DNA from: a virus
IMG/VR virus record: IMGVR_UViG_3300032006_000048
Span: 1 to 30,990 of that record
Direction: 5' to 3' (one strand)
Length of the DNA: 30,990 nucleotides
A model generated the notes under the pieces. That model did not search any database. It saw nothing but the letters and a program-made list of their open reading frames with translations, and had not been told where the DNA came from. Of the stretch, positions 17,144-24,094 are shown piece after piece. Every line of letters begins with the position of its first letter. Position 1 is the first letter of the stretch. Made by a program: the position numbers and the translations under genes.

Positions 17144-17282
17144 TATATTTATATCTCCTCTTGTTTAGGGTTGTTGCTAAGTTAGCGTAGTAATTTCAGT
17201 ATCAGAATTATCCGTCCTCAGACGGGTTAAGTCTTACTTTTACCTGCTTTTCTAGGACTAGCAAGTTGTCCTTAGAAACTTG
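17144..17282 (-). promoter_or_regulatory. Structured untranslated leader of the capsid gene
   Basis: This is the longest intergenic stretch in the window and is visibly richer in G and C than the flanks in its middle. On the transcript it holds, in order, a possible pseudoknot touching the scaffold stop (17252-17282), a 5-bp hairpin CCGTC/GACGG with a 4-nt loop (17212-17225), a small palindrome GCTAACTTAGC (17176-17186), and the GAGGAG ribosome site of the capsid gene. A GATAAT that could serve as a -10 box lies at about 17207-17212, without a convincing -35. A promoter, processing site or translational control element are all possible. Confidence 0.5.
17252..17282 (-). ncRNA. Possible H-type pseudoknot abutting the scaffold stop codon
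   Basis: Starting at the base after the scaffold TAA, CAAGUU (17282-17277) can pair with AACUUG (17267-17262). CUAAGGAC (17275-17268) can pair with GUCCUAG (17258-17252) with one bulged A. The arms interleave in the order S1-S2-S1-S2 with loops of 1, 0 and 3 nt, which is the layout of an H-type pseudoknot. The two hairpins could also exist as alternatives, giving a switch. Base pairing is read directly; folding and function are unproven. Confidence 0.4.
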
Positions 17283-18053
17283 TTAGATAACTTTTGATTT
17301 TGCAACCTTATCTGCAACCATTTTTCTAAATGCACTATCAGTCGCATATCTAGGGTCTTTCATATCTGCTTTCATTTGACCAACACTTTCATAAGCAGCA
17401 CCTTGACTTTGACCTGTAGTACCTGTTGCTAAATTAGGTTCTCTTGTTTCGGCAGAATAACGAGCATACATTCCTTTAATTGTAAATAATGCAGTATCAT
17501 TATCTTTACCAATGTTATCATTAAATTGTTTAACTTCACTTGGAGTAAGATTATCGCTGACCCATTCAGTCATCTTTTTGTAATTATCTTCTCCTCCTGT
17601 ACTTTCAAATGCTTTAGACTCAAATTGTTGAGCTACAGCATCTAATCCTGCTATATAATTATCTATATAAGATTTTGGAAGTCCTGCTTTTTCTAATGAT
17701 GAAACTGTATCATCACTTAGTTTTCCAGTCTCCTCAAATTCTTTTTGAGCAGAAGTGAAATCAAAAGCTACTTTACTTTGTTCTGTAGCTTTAAGTTCAT
17801 TTCTAGGAGTAGTTTCTTCTTTTGATGGATTAACTTCTCCTAATTTCTTTTCCAACTCTTGATAAGATTTAATTAAATCTTCTTGTGTTTTAAATTTACC
17901 AAGTATAGGAGCTTCTTCTTTTGGAGCTTCCTCTTTTGCTGGTGCTGATTCAGTTGCAACCTTTTGAGCATCATCAGCTTTTTGAGTCATTTTATCTATA
18001 TATTCCTGAGACTCTTTTGTTTCTTCAACAGGAATATCTACTTTTTCAACCAT
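17283..18053 (-). CDS. Capsid scaffolding protein (gp9-like)
   Basis: This 256-residue protein (T7 gp9 is about 307) is assigned by position between portal and capsid and by composition. It is highly acidic and K/E/A-rich in residues 1-90, starting MVEKVDIPVEETKESQEYID, with low complexity and no cysteine. The later part has an ILGKFKTQEDLIKSYQELEK segment and a C-terminal basic helix (RKMVADKVAKSKVI), as scaffold proteins use to contact capsid subunits. GAGGAG precedes the ATG, and the start also overlaps the portal stop in TAATG at 18053. Scaffold proteins leave or are expelled as the head matures. Confidence 0.85.
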   Translation of the reverse strand: MVEKVDIPVEETKESQEYIDKMTQKADDAQKVATESAPAKEEAPKEEAPILGKFKTQEDLIKSYQELEKKLGEVNPSKEETTPRNELKATEQSKVAFDFTSAQKEFEETGKLSDDTVSSLEKAGLPKSYIDNYIAGLDAVAQQFESKAFESTGGEDNYKKMTEWVSDNLTPSEVKQFNDNIGKDNDTALFTIKGMYARYSAETREPNLATGTTGQSQGAAYESVGQMKADMKDPRYATDSAFRKMVADKVAKSKVI

Positions 18054-19621
18054 TATTTATTCTCCTCTTTTGGTTTTGATGCCTCCCTTTGGTCTTTAAA
18101 ACTATCCCTGACCATACCCATACCCTCTTTTACAATGGCAGGGGAATTCTGTTCTACTAATGCTTGTTGTTGCATAGCTTCTTGTTCAGCTTGGATTTGT
18201 TCAGGAGATTTTATTAATCCCTCCATTTCAACTCCAAGAGAAGTTCCAACTCTTTTTACATACTCATCTAAATTAATGTAATTCATTAGTTGATCTGCGA
18301 ATGGTTGTAATTGTTGAACAAATGTATTTAATCGTTGTAAATCGCTTGATCTACCTAATGCTTCTAATCCTGTGACAATTTTAGGACGAACACTATCTTT
18401 AGGTAAAGTTGGTAAAGCTCTCTTTCTTTCCATTTGATACATTAATCTATGTATTAATGGTAATTGTAATTCTTGTGATAATAAAGAATAAAGACCACCT
18501 AAACTATCGTCTAATTCTTTAGACACATAATTAATTTCTGTAGCAGTCACTCTGTCATTATTTCTTTGAACAGAAGTATTTAACATAAAAGCAAATTGTA
18601 ATCTGTCCTCAATTAATTTCATTGTTTGAAAAGCAATATTAAAATCAGAAAACTTATTTACTTGTAAAGTAGTGACATCTTCCGCATTACCCTCACGAAT
18701 AGCTCCGTTAGGACTTTCAGATAGAGTTTTTAATCTTGTACTTGAATTAGGTTTAACGAGAAATAGTACTTTAGAAGCTGCTGCTGATCCCTCAACAACT
18801 GATCTGTATAAAGCTTCAAGTGATCTTAAATCTCCAATATATTCTTCAATAAATCCTCTACCGTAATCAGCATTATCTATTGAAGTATATCTTAAAGGTA
18901 TAAAAGCATTTTTATCTATAGGGTAAGTACCGACTGAAGATGGGATTATCTTTTCATAAAGTTCCTGATGTACTTCCCATTTCTTTCCATTTTCAGAACG
19001 TTTAACACAAGTATAAATATCACAAGTGTCATCATAACCATCTTTATTTTTATCTCCCTCTACTAATAGTTTTTGTTCTTCTGTTAATGTACTAGGAGCA
19101 ACAACATCTTTTGTTATAATTTCTAATATATTTCCAACTCCATCTCTTTTAACTACAAATCTATCTAAATGATAAACTTTCATTTTTAATTCAGGAGTAA
19201 TATAAAGTAATACATTTCCACAAATTAAAAGATGTTTTAATGCTTCAAATAAAGCATTTCTAAAGTTATTAACTTCCATTTCATTCATTACTACTCGTTC
19301 TATTGAACCCATAGCTTTTTCAAATTCGCCTTTCATATCATCACGACCAGCTAATTCAGATAAAGTAAATTCATCTAAAGTTAATCTAAAGAAAGGTTGG
19401 TTTGGTGGAAGTAAAGCTAATAGTAATTTAGATGCTAAATTGTTAGCACCTCTAGCTCCAATCCCTTGATATGGAGTATATAAAGTAGTGTGTTTACTAT
19501 GGTACTCACGAGGCATTATTGATGGGATTGTAAATTCAGCACTATCCCTTGCTCTATCAAGGTAAGGGTCTCTATTCGCCTCTAATGTATTATAACGTGA
19601 CTTTGCTGTTTTATATTTCAT
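18053..19621 (-). CDS. Portal / head-tail connector protein (gp8-like)
   Basis: This 522-residue protein (T7 gp8 is about 536) is the dodecameric portal through which DNA is packaged and ejected. Family features include RDSAEFTIPSIMPRE near the start, YQGIGARGANNLASKLLLAL, LPPNQPFFRL, and RVTATEINYVSKELDDSLGG near residue 370. The C-terminus is charged and Q/E-rich. No Shine-Dalgarno is seen before ATG 19621; the 15 bases upstream are A/T with one C. The stop overlaps the scaffold ATG. The neighbours (gp7.3-like upstream, scaffold downstream) are those expected. Confidence 0.92.
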   Translation of the reverse strand: MKYKTAKSRYNTLEANRDPYLDRARDSAEFTIPSIMPREYHSKHTTLYTPYQGIGARGANNLASKLLLALLPPNQPFFRLTLDEFTLSELAGRDDMKGEFEKAMGSIERVVMNEMEVNNFRNALFEALKHLLICGNVLLYITPELKMKVYHLDRFVVKRDGVGNILEIITKDVVAPSTLTEEQKLLVEGDKNKDGYDDTCDIYTCVKRSENGKKWEVHQELYEKIIPSSVGTYPIDKNAFIPLRYTSIDNADYGRGFIEEYIGDLRSLEALYRSVVEGSAAASKVLFLVKPNSSTRLKTLSESPNGAIREGNAEDVTTLQVNKFSDFNIAFQTMKLIEDRLQFAFMLNTSVQRNNDRVTATEINYVSKELDDSLGGLYSLLSQELQLPLIHRLMYQMERKRALPTLPKDSVRPKIVTGLEALGRSSDLQRLNTFVQQLQPFADQLMNYINLDEYVKRVGTSLGVEMEGLIKSPEQIQAEQEAMQQQALVEQNSPAIVKEGMGMVRDSFKDQREASKPKEENK

Positions 19622-19634
19622 AAGTAATTAATTA

Positions 19635-19868
19635 TTAAGGTACGTTTGCACCAGTCCCACTTGAAGTTCCACCTACCTGTAAAGGTATTCTTAATGCCTG
19701 CTTGCCTCTTTTTTTAGAATAGCTAACAGTACTAGCTGTTCTAACCTGAGGAGCTTTTGGAGCTTTCTCTCTAAGTCTAGCTTGACCAGCGTTAATTTCT
19801 GTTGCGGGAGGTGCAGGAGTTGGAGGTGGTGGTGGTGGAGTGTACTTAGGTCTTGAAAATCCACACAT
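19635..19868 (-). CDS. Proline-rich small virion protein, gp7.3-like
   Basis: This 77-residue protein opens MCGFSRPKYT, followed by six prolines, then PAPPATEINAGQAR. It ends with a basic stretch GKQALRIPLQVGG and a Gly/Ser tail ending GANVP. Its position directly before the portal and its basic, glycine-ended C-terminus resemble T7 gp7.3, a tail and adsorption assembly protein, and similar small genes of marine T7-like phages. Similarity is weak and judged by eye. AGGAG lies upstream of the ATG. It has no membrane segment and is probably disordered. Confidence 0.55.
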   Translation of the reverse strand: MCGFSRPKYTPPPPPPTPAPPATEINAGQARLREKAPKAPQVRTASTVSYSKKRGKQALRIPLQVGGTSSGTGANVP

Positions 19869-19873
19869 AACTG

Positions 19874-20077
19874 TTATTTCTCCTTGTTTGTTAAACGAGT
19901 ATTTATTATCGTTTCTTTTAGAATATTTTGATCTTTGTCCTCTAAAATCATTTTTAGATGGGATACAACACTAGCTTGACCAGCTTTATACCAGATTTGT
20001 CGTTCTGAATCCTTTAAATCTGGCGATTTATTAGGGAAGTTTTTCTCTAAATAATCAATTAATCCTTGTGAAATCAT
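19874..20077 (-). CDS. Conserved-type small unknown protein
   Basis: This 67-residue protein starts MISQGLIDYLEKNFPNKSPD and contains ERQIWYKAGQASVVSHL. I recognise this pattern as a short hypothetical protein often found just upstream of the portal region in marine T7-like phages, with no known function. It is soluble and helical with no cysteine. The ribosome site is weak (only a GGA about 9 nt before the ATG). It ends 5 nt before the gp7.3-like gene. Confidence 0.6.
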   Translation of the reverse strand: MISQGLIDYLEKNFPNKSPDLKDSERQIWYKAGQASVVSHLKMILEDKDQNILKETIINTRLTNKEK

Positions 20078-20099
20078 TGTTTTGTATCCAAGAGAGCAA

Positions 20100-20423
20100 C
20101 TATTTAGGTTGAATTTTAAGGGGGATTTGTACTACTTTAAGTACATTTTTGGTGGGAATGACCATTGTATTACCTCCCTCAGAGATAACATATTGACCAT
20201 TTTTTATGTCGGTTGTGAAATCTGATGCTAAGATAAAAGCATCATCATTTTTTTTGATAAGGAATCCAACACTCATACAGATTGTTGGTAGCATTTGTTC
20301 TATAGTAGATAGTTCATTCCACGAGGAATCTGAGTTTGCATCTTCCCATAAGACAAATACGAATTTATATTTCGGTGGATTTCGTATTATCCACTGGAGG
20401 ACTTTCTTTAATAATTTCTTCAT
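20100..20423 (-). CDS. Unknown protein with a small beta-rich core
   Basis: This 107-residue protein has a basic N-terminus (MKKLLKKVLQWIIRNPPKYK) followed by alternating beta-type strands: FVFVLWEDANSDSSWNEL, TICMSVGFLIKKNDDAFILA, and GNTMVIPTKNVLKVVQI. The WED, SVGFLIK and IPTKNV pattern recurs in small hypothetical proteins of other marine T7-like phages as I remember them. The amphipathic N-terminus might touch a membrane or nucleic acid. It overlaps the upstream gene by 59 nt in another frame, with GAGG about 12 nt before its ATG. No function is assigned. Confidence 0.55.
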   Translation of the reverse strand: MKKLLKKVLQWIIRNPPKYKFVFVLWEDANSDSSWNELSTIEQMLPTICMSVGFLIKKNDDAFILASDFTTDIKNGQYVISEGGNTMVIPTKNVLKVVQIPLKIQPK

Positions 20424-20664
20424 TTGTAGTTTTTACCTCAGAGGTTGGTATTGGGTCATCTTTCTTTTCTTCCTTTGGGGGGTCTAAAGGTAATTCTTCT
20501 AAAGTAGACCTTGTTGTATTTTGACCAACTATTGTATATTTAGCTTTAACAGTAGCAGGAAAAGTTTTCTCTAAATCAGGAGTACGAGCATAAAATTCAT
20601 CTTCGTACAGCACATCTACATTTAACCAAGTTTTCTTTTTCCATCTTTTTATATCATTTGACAT
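20365..20664 (-). CDS. Unknown protein with acidic disordered tail
   Basis: This 99-residue protein has an ordered-looking half (residues 1-55: MSNDIKRWKKKTWLNVDVLY and a VKAKYTIVGQNTTRS stretch). A P/E/K/T-rich, probably disordered C-terminus follows, containing LDPPKEEKKDDPIP. No catalytic motif is visible. It overlaps the DUF6378-like gene upstream by 11 nt and the next gene by 59 nt. That dense packing argues both are translated, because the frame is kept open across both overlaps. The function is unknown. Confidence 0.55.
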   Translation of the reverse strand: MSNDIKRWKKKTWLNVDVLYEDEFYARTPDLEKTFPATVKAKYTIVGQNTTRSTLEELPLDPPKEEKKDDPIPTSEVKTTNEEIIKESPPVDNTKSTEI

Positions 20665-20953
20665 CTTTATTTTTCCTATTAACTATTTCTCCACCAATAG
20701 CTAAATATGCAGAACCATCTACATAATTATCGTCAGTGTGATTTCCGTTTTGAGTTCTTCCTATTTTAAATAAAGCTAAAAGCATAGCAACATCTTCAGC
20801 TTTTATATCTACTTTAACTCTTAATTTATTACTTAAATAAGCACCCCATAATCTTCCAATGTTTCCGTGATTAACAATTACGTCTCCGTGTTGTTTTGCA
20901 CGGTCATTCATTATAAGATTAATTGCTTTTTCTAGTATTTCTTTTTTGTTCAT
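20654..20953 (-). CDS. DUF6378-like protein
   Basis: This 99-residue protein carries the pattern I associate with DUF6378: KQHGDVIVNHGNIGRLWGAY, then KAEDVAMLLALFKIGRTQNG, then HTDDNYVDGSAYLAIGG. The spacing of HGD, the N-W-Y segment, EDVAMLLALFKI and DDNYVDG looks like a small helical fold reminiscent of MazG-type all-alpha nucleotide hydrolases, but activity is not established. GGAG lies 5 nt before the ATG. The gene overlaps the exonuclease by 35 nt and sits at the end of the DNA-metabolism block, so a nucleotide-related role is possible. Confidence 0.6.
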   Translation of the reverse strand: MNKKEILEKAINLIMNDRAKQHGDVIVNHGNIGRLWGAYLSNKLRVKVDIKAEDVAMLLALFKIGRTQNGNHTDDNYVDGSAYLAIGGEIVNRKNKDVK

Positions 20954-21698
20954 TTTCGCTCCATAATATAGGTTGTTTAGTTTTAAAATTGTAATCAGTA
21001 TTTCTTAGTATTCGAGCTAATCTTGCTTGTACTAGGGCATCATTCTCAGTTAGTCCTTGTTCTTTATAACAAGATTTTACAATATTCCATAAATTCTTTT
21101 TTCTATCTAAAGTCTTTTTAGTTTTAACATCTCCGTAAGTAGGACAACCTTTAAAGTTATCAATACTATCTCCTACAAGACATTGATAAAAGAAATTATA
21201 GTCTGCTTGTTTCTTTGTTATTCCATAAAATTCTTTTAAAGTTGGATTGTAATGTAATCCTGCAATTTGATTTAAGTCTTTATCAATACTACAAATAATC
21301 TTATTACCTTTAATAATATCAGCAGTAGCTAAAATACCTAAAATATCATCAGCTTCTAATCTAGGTCTTATAAATCCATTAAACTTTTTATAGATATAAT
21401 CCCTACAAAATTTAAGAGTTAATGGTTTTCTTTGCTTAGTTCTATTTAATTTATAATCAGGGAATATTTCTTTCCTAAAATTATCTTTATCACTAAACGC
21501 AGATATAATTTCTTTACATTGAGTATCTTGTTTTAGAGTATGAAAATAATCATCTATCTTTCTAACACAATCTTTCTCGTCTGAATGTAAAGTCCATATT
21601 GCATATTCATCATCTTCTTGTCCCCAGCGTATAGCTTCTTCTGTAGAAAATGCTACTTGATAAGCTACGACATCTGCATCTACTAATAGTGTACTCAT
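20919..21698 (-). CDS. 5'-3' exonuclease (T7 gp6-like, FEN/PIN family)
   Basis: This 259-residue protein (T7 gp6 is about 300) should degrade DNA from 5' ends, remove RNA primers and help break down host DNA. Acidic metal-binding positions of the FEN family are visible: D7 in LLVDADVV, LEADDILG (114-121), SIDKDLNQ (137-144), and VGDSIDNFKGCPTYG (175-189), the last being the helix-hairpin-helix-type region. YKLNR (82-86) is the usual substrate-contact stretch. Its ATG overlaps the stop of the small upstream gene in TAATG at 21698, and its own 3' end overlaps the next gene. Confidence 0.9.
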   Translation of the reverse strand: MSTLLVDADVVAYQVAFSTEEAIRWGQEDDEYAIWTLHSDEKDCVRKIDDYFHTLKQDTQCKEIISAFSDKDNFRKEIFPDYKLNRTKQRKPLTLKFCRDYIYKKFNGFIRPRLEADDILGILATADIIKGNKIICSIDKDLNQIAGLHYNPTLKEFYGITKKQADYNFFYQCLVGDSIDNFKGCPTYGDVKTKKTLDRKKNLWNIVKSCYKEQGLTENDALVQARLARILRNTDYNFKTKQPILWSENEQKRNTRKSN

Positions 21699-22024
21699 TA
21701 TCCATTTCCTTTTGGTTTTATTCTATTTAAATTAACGTGAATTACATTTCCATCTTTATTTTTAATTTTCTTTCTAAAATCTCCCTCATCAAAATCTTTT
21801 TCCTGAGACTCTAGTATAGGTAATATACCTAAATATGCTCCGTGCTTTTCTATGGTTTTAAGAAATCCTGATAAAATAGAACCTACCTGAACAGATGGAC
21901 TATTAATCATATCTTCAGGACGTTCTCCATCATTATATTTCTCAAAAATAGTATACTCAATTTTATCTTTGAGTGTTCCTTTACCATCATCATCTTTATC
22001 GTGTAAAACTATAATTACTTGCAT
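21698..22024 (-). CDS. Small unknown protein between endonuclease and exonuclease genes
   Basis: The protein is 108 residues from ATG 22024, chosen because AAAGGA lies about 6 nt upstream; an in-frame GTG/ATG-type start further up would add nine residues without a ribosome site. It opens MQVIIVLHDKDDDGKGTLKD, is acidic, and ends in a basic stretch (VNLNRIKPKGNG). A hydrophobic segment (GAYLGILPIL) is too short to span a membrane. No catalytic motif is recognised. It overlaps the HNH gene by 10 nt and is coupled by TAATG to the exonuclease, suggesting a role in replication or host takeover. That role is a guess from context. Confidence 0.55.
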   Translation of the reverse strand: MQVIIVLHDKDDDGKGTLKDKIEYTIFEKYNDGERPEDMINSPSVQVGSILSGFLKTIEKHGAYLGILPILESQEKDFDEGDFRKKIKNKDGNVIHVNLNRIKPKGNG

Positions 22025-22371
22025 TTGTTTTCCTTTAATTTTGCCCACCACGCATCTGCAACTCTATACAAATCTTCGGGTCTTTTACTATTATGTTTTT
22101 TAGCATTACAAGAATGACAAATAATCCAAATATTATCTTTCTTATAACCTTTACTAGAATCCAATCTATCTACTGATGGAGAGTTGTCTTGTTTACCTAG
22201 AGGTACTAATATAGTTTGACAACAAGGACAATGACTTGGTGTTAAATTAATTAGTTCATCTATTGTTAATCCACAATCGTGTCCTAAACGAACACGTTGA
22301 TTACATAAAGCATTTGAAGCCCACTTTCTCCATTTAGGATTAATGGGTTTCCGCCCAGTTCTTTCCGACAC
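22015..22371 (-). CDS. HNH endonuclease
   Basis: This 118-residue protein has a zinc-ribbon HNH fold: C48 and C51 in HCPCCQ, C85 and C88 in ICHSCNAKKH, and the core SPSVDRLDSSKGYKKDNI (about 64-81), which carries the D-R-L-D stretch and the N80 of the HNH motif. It probably nicks or cuts DNA and may be a free-standing homing endonuclease. Translation likely starts at GTG 22371 inside the DNA polymerase gene, with AGGAG 9 nt upstream; the overlap is 32 nt. Its insertion directly at the polymerase 3' end is typical of mobile HNH genes. A packaging or recombination role cannot be ruled out. Confidence 0.75.
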   Translation of the reverse strand: MSERTGRKPINPKWRKWASNALCNQRVRLGHDCGLTIDELINLTPSHCPCCQTILVPLGKQDNSPSVDRLDSSKGYKKDNIWIICHSCNAKKHNSKRPEDLYRVADAWWAKLKENKCK

Positions 22372-24094
22372 GGTATTCTGCTCCTAAAGGTACTCTTAAT
22401 TTAAAATGTTCCCCTGCTTGTATTATGCTGTTTACCGCTATCTTTCCAACTTCATCAGCGATTTCTGGTCTTGATTCTATTTGAAACTCATCGTGAATAT
22501 TAGCTACAACAAAGGCATCTTTATTCTTTAAGTTATCCCAAAGAATAGTTAATGCTTTTTTCATAATTATTGCCCCACAACTTTGAATTAAAGCATTGAG
22601 ACTACTATGCTGACTTCGTATAGTTAATATTCGTTTATCTAAAGCTCTAATATAACCGTGATCTTCTAGTTTACAGATTATATCTCCTTTAATTTCGTAT
22701 AGAAAAGGTAAGACTTTATAAAATCTTTCTAAAACTTCTTTAGCTTCCTGCATTGAACAATCAAGTATTTCGTGTACTCGCCTTGCACTAGCTCCATAAA
22801 GTACTGCATAGAGAATTGTTTTCGCCAATGCTCTAGATTTTAAACCTAAATTCTTTTGATTATAAGAGTGTATATCGCCATTTAAAATTAAATCACAATA
22901 ACTTTCTCCACCAGTATAATTTTTAATATAATGACCAAGACAACGTGCCTCTAGTGATGAGGCATCTGCTCCTACCATTACATAACCTTTCGTTGGTATA
23001 AATAATTCTCTACACTCTTTTCCATAAGGGGAATTAATACTAGGAATTTGTTGTAAGTTAGGACTACGGGACGACATTCTTCCTGTTGTAATATTTGTAA
23101 TATAATTAGTATGAATCCTACCATTCTTAACGACTTTTAACCAAGCGTGCTTCCCATCACTTAACATACCTAATCTTTTTTCAATTAATAGATACTCGTT
23201 AAGTTCTTTTGCCTCAGGATAATCTAAGTGTTCTAGTACTTCCTCATCTACTATTGGTAATCCTGTTTCAGAAAACTTTTTAGGTTTCCAATTTCTTAAT
23301 TCCATAAGTCTATTTGAAATCTGTTGTCTACTTGACGGATTAAATTTCATAGTTTTAGATTTTCTAATAGGAACACCCTTTTTATATCCAAGTTTTTTAT
23401 TATTAACCTTTGGTATAAATTCTCCTAAATCTACTTTCCAATCAGGAAATCTATTTTCTAAACTTAATCTTAAATCGTGAGTTCTACCTAAAAGTTTTGA
23501 ATGAAGTTCTTGACCTTTAGGAATATCAAAACCCATTCCTTTTTCTTCTTGTTGTTTTAATATATTAGCTACTTCGTGTTCTAAATCTATACTCTCTTTA
23601 CTAAATCCTTTTTGTAATAATTTCTTATAGAGTAATGAAGTTAATTTTACATCTTGAATACAATATTCAAGCATAGCAGGTGTATACTTATCAAAATTGT
23701 TTATCTCAGCAAAATCTCCTTTATGAAAATTTAATCTTTGACCCCAAGCTTTTAAACTATGTTTGCCTACACTTGTTTTTTCTATTCGATCACTTGCTAA
23801 CAATTTAAAATCTATGCTGTTTGCTATGTCAGGGTAGATAAGACGACTAAGGCATAGGGTATCGTGTACTAACTCAGGGCTATGAGTATAGTTATACAAA
23901 CGCTTTAAGACTGGGAGGTCATATTTAATAACGTTATGTCCCACGACTAAGTTGTCAGCAAGTAGATCAATACCTTTCGGTATATCCCGTCCTACGAACG
24001 AAATTTCTTCTCCATCTTTTTGCATTACTAAACAATGTACCTTAGTAGGATTAAACCCATCAGTTTCTATATCAAAAATTATTGGTTGCTTCAT
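22340..24094 (-). CDS. DNA polymerase, family A with proofreading domain
   Basis: This 584-residue protein is the replicative polymerase of the T7 gp5 type (T7: 704). Proofreading exonuclease residues are present: D8 and E10 in FDIETDG, D59 in GHNVIKYD, and Y144/D148 in EYCIQDV. Polymerase motif A is D377 (GADASSLEAR), motif B R421-K425-Y433 (RALAKTILYAVLYG), and motif C H534-D535-E536. The thumb has FNPSSR at 251-256, but the stretch before it that in T7 holds the thioredoxin-binding loop is clearly short. It overlaps the primase-helicase gene by 23 nt and contains the start of the HNH gene. Confidence 0.95.
   Translation of the reverse strand: MKQPIIFDIETDGFNPTKVHCLVMQKDGEEISFVGRDIPKGIDLLADNLVVGHNVIKYDLPVLKRLYNYTHSPELVHDTLCLSRLIYPDIANSIDFKLLASDRIEKTSVGKHSLKAWGQRLNFHKGDFAEINNFDKYTPAMLEYCIQDVKLTSLLYKKLLQKGFSKESIDLEHEVANILKQQEEKGMGFDIPKGQELHSKLLGRTHDLRLSLENRFPDWKVDLGEFIPKVNNKKLGYKKGVPIRKSKTMKFNPSSRQQISNRLMELRNWKPKKFSETGLPIVDEEVLEHLDYPEAKELNEYLLIEKRLGMLSDGKHAWLKVVKNGRIHTNYITNITTGRMSSRSPNLQQIPSINSPYGKECRELFIPTKGYVMVGADASSLEARCLGHYIKNYTGGESYCDLILNGDIHSYNQKNLGLKSRALAKTILYAVLYGASARRVHEILDCSMQEAKEVLERFYKVLPFLYEIKGDIICKLEDHGYIRALDKRILTIRSQHSSLNALIQSCGAIIMKKALTILWDNLKNKDAFVVANIHDEFQIESRPEIADEVGKIAVNSIIQAGEHFKLRVPLGAEYRVGKNWAETH

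Noticed and set aside
17185-17225. CTGAGGA followed by GAAA in the capsid leader, resembling a hammerhead ribozyme core
   Set aside because: The stretch between the two blocks cannot form stem II, and CTGAGGA is instead part of the CCGTC/GACGG hairpin; no matching stem I or cleavage site is seen.
17207-17235. Full sigma70 promoter in the capsid leader
   Set aside because: GATAAT is a good -10 match but no TTGACA-like box lies at 16-18 nt; kept only as a comment in the leader entry.
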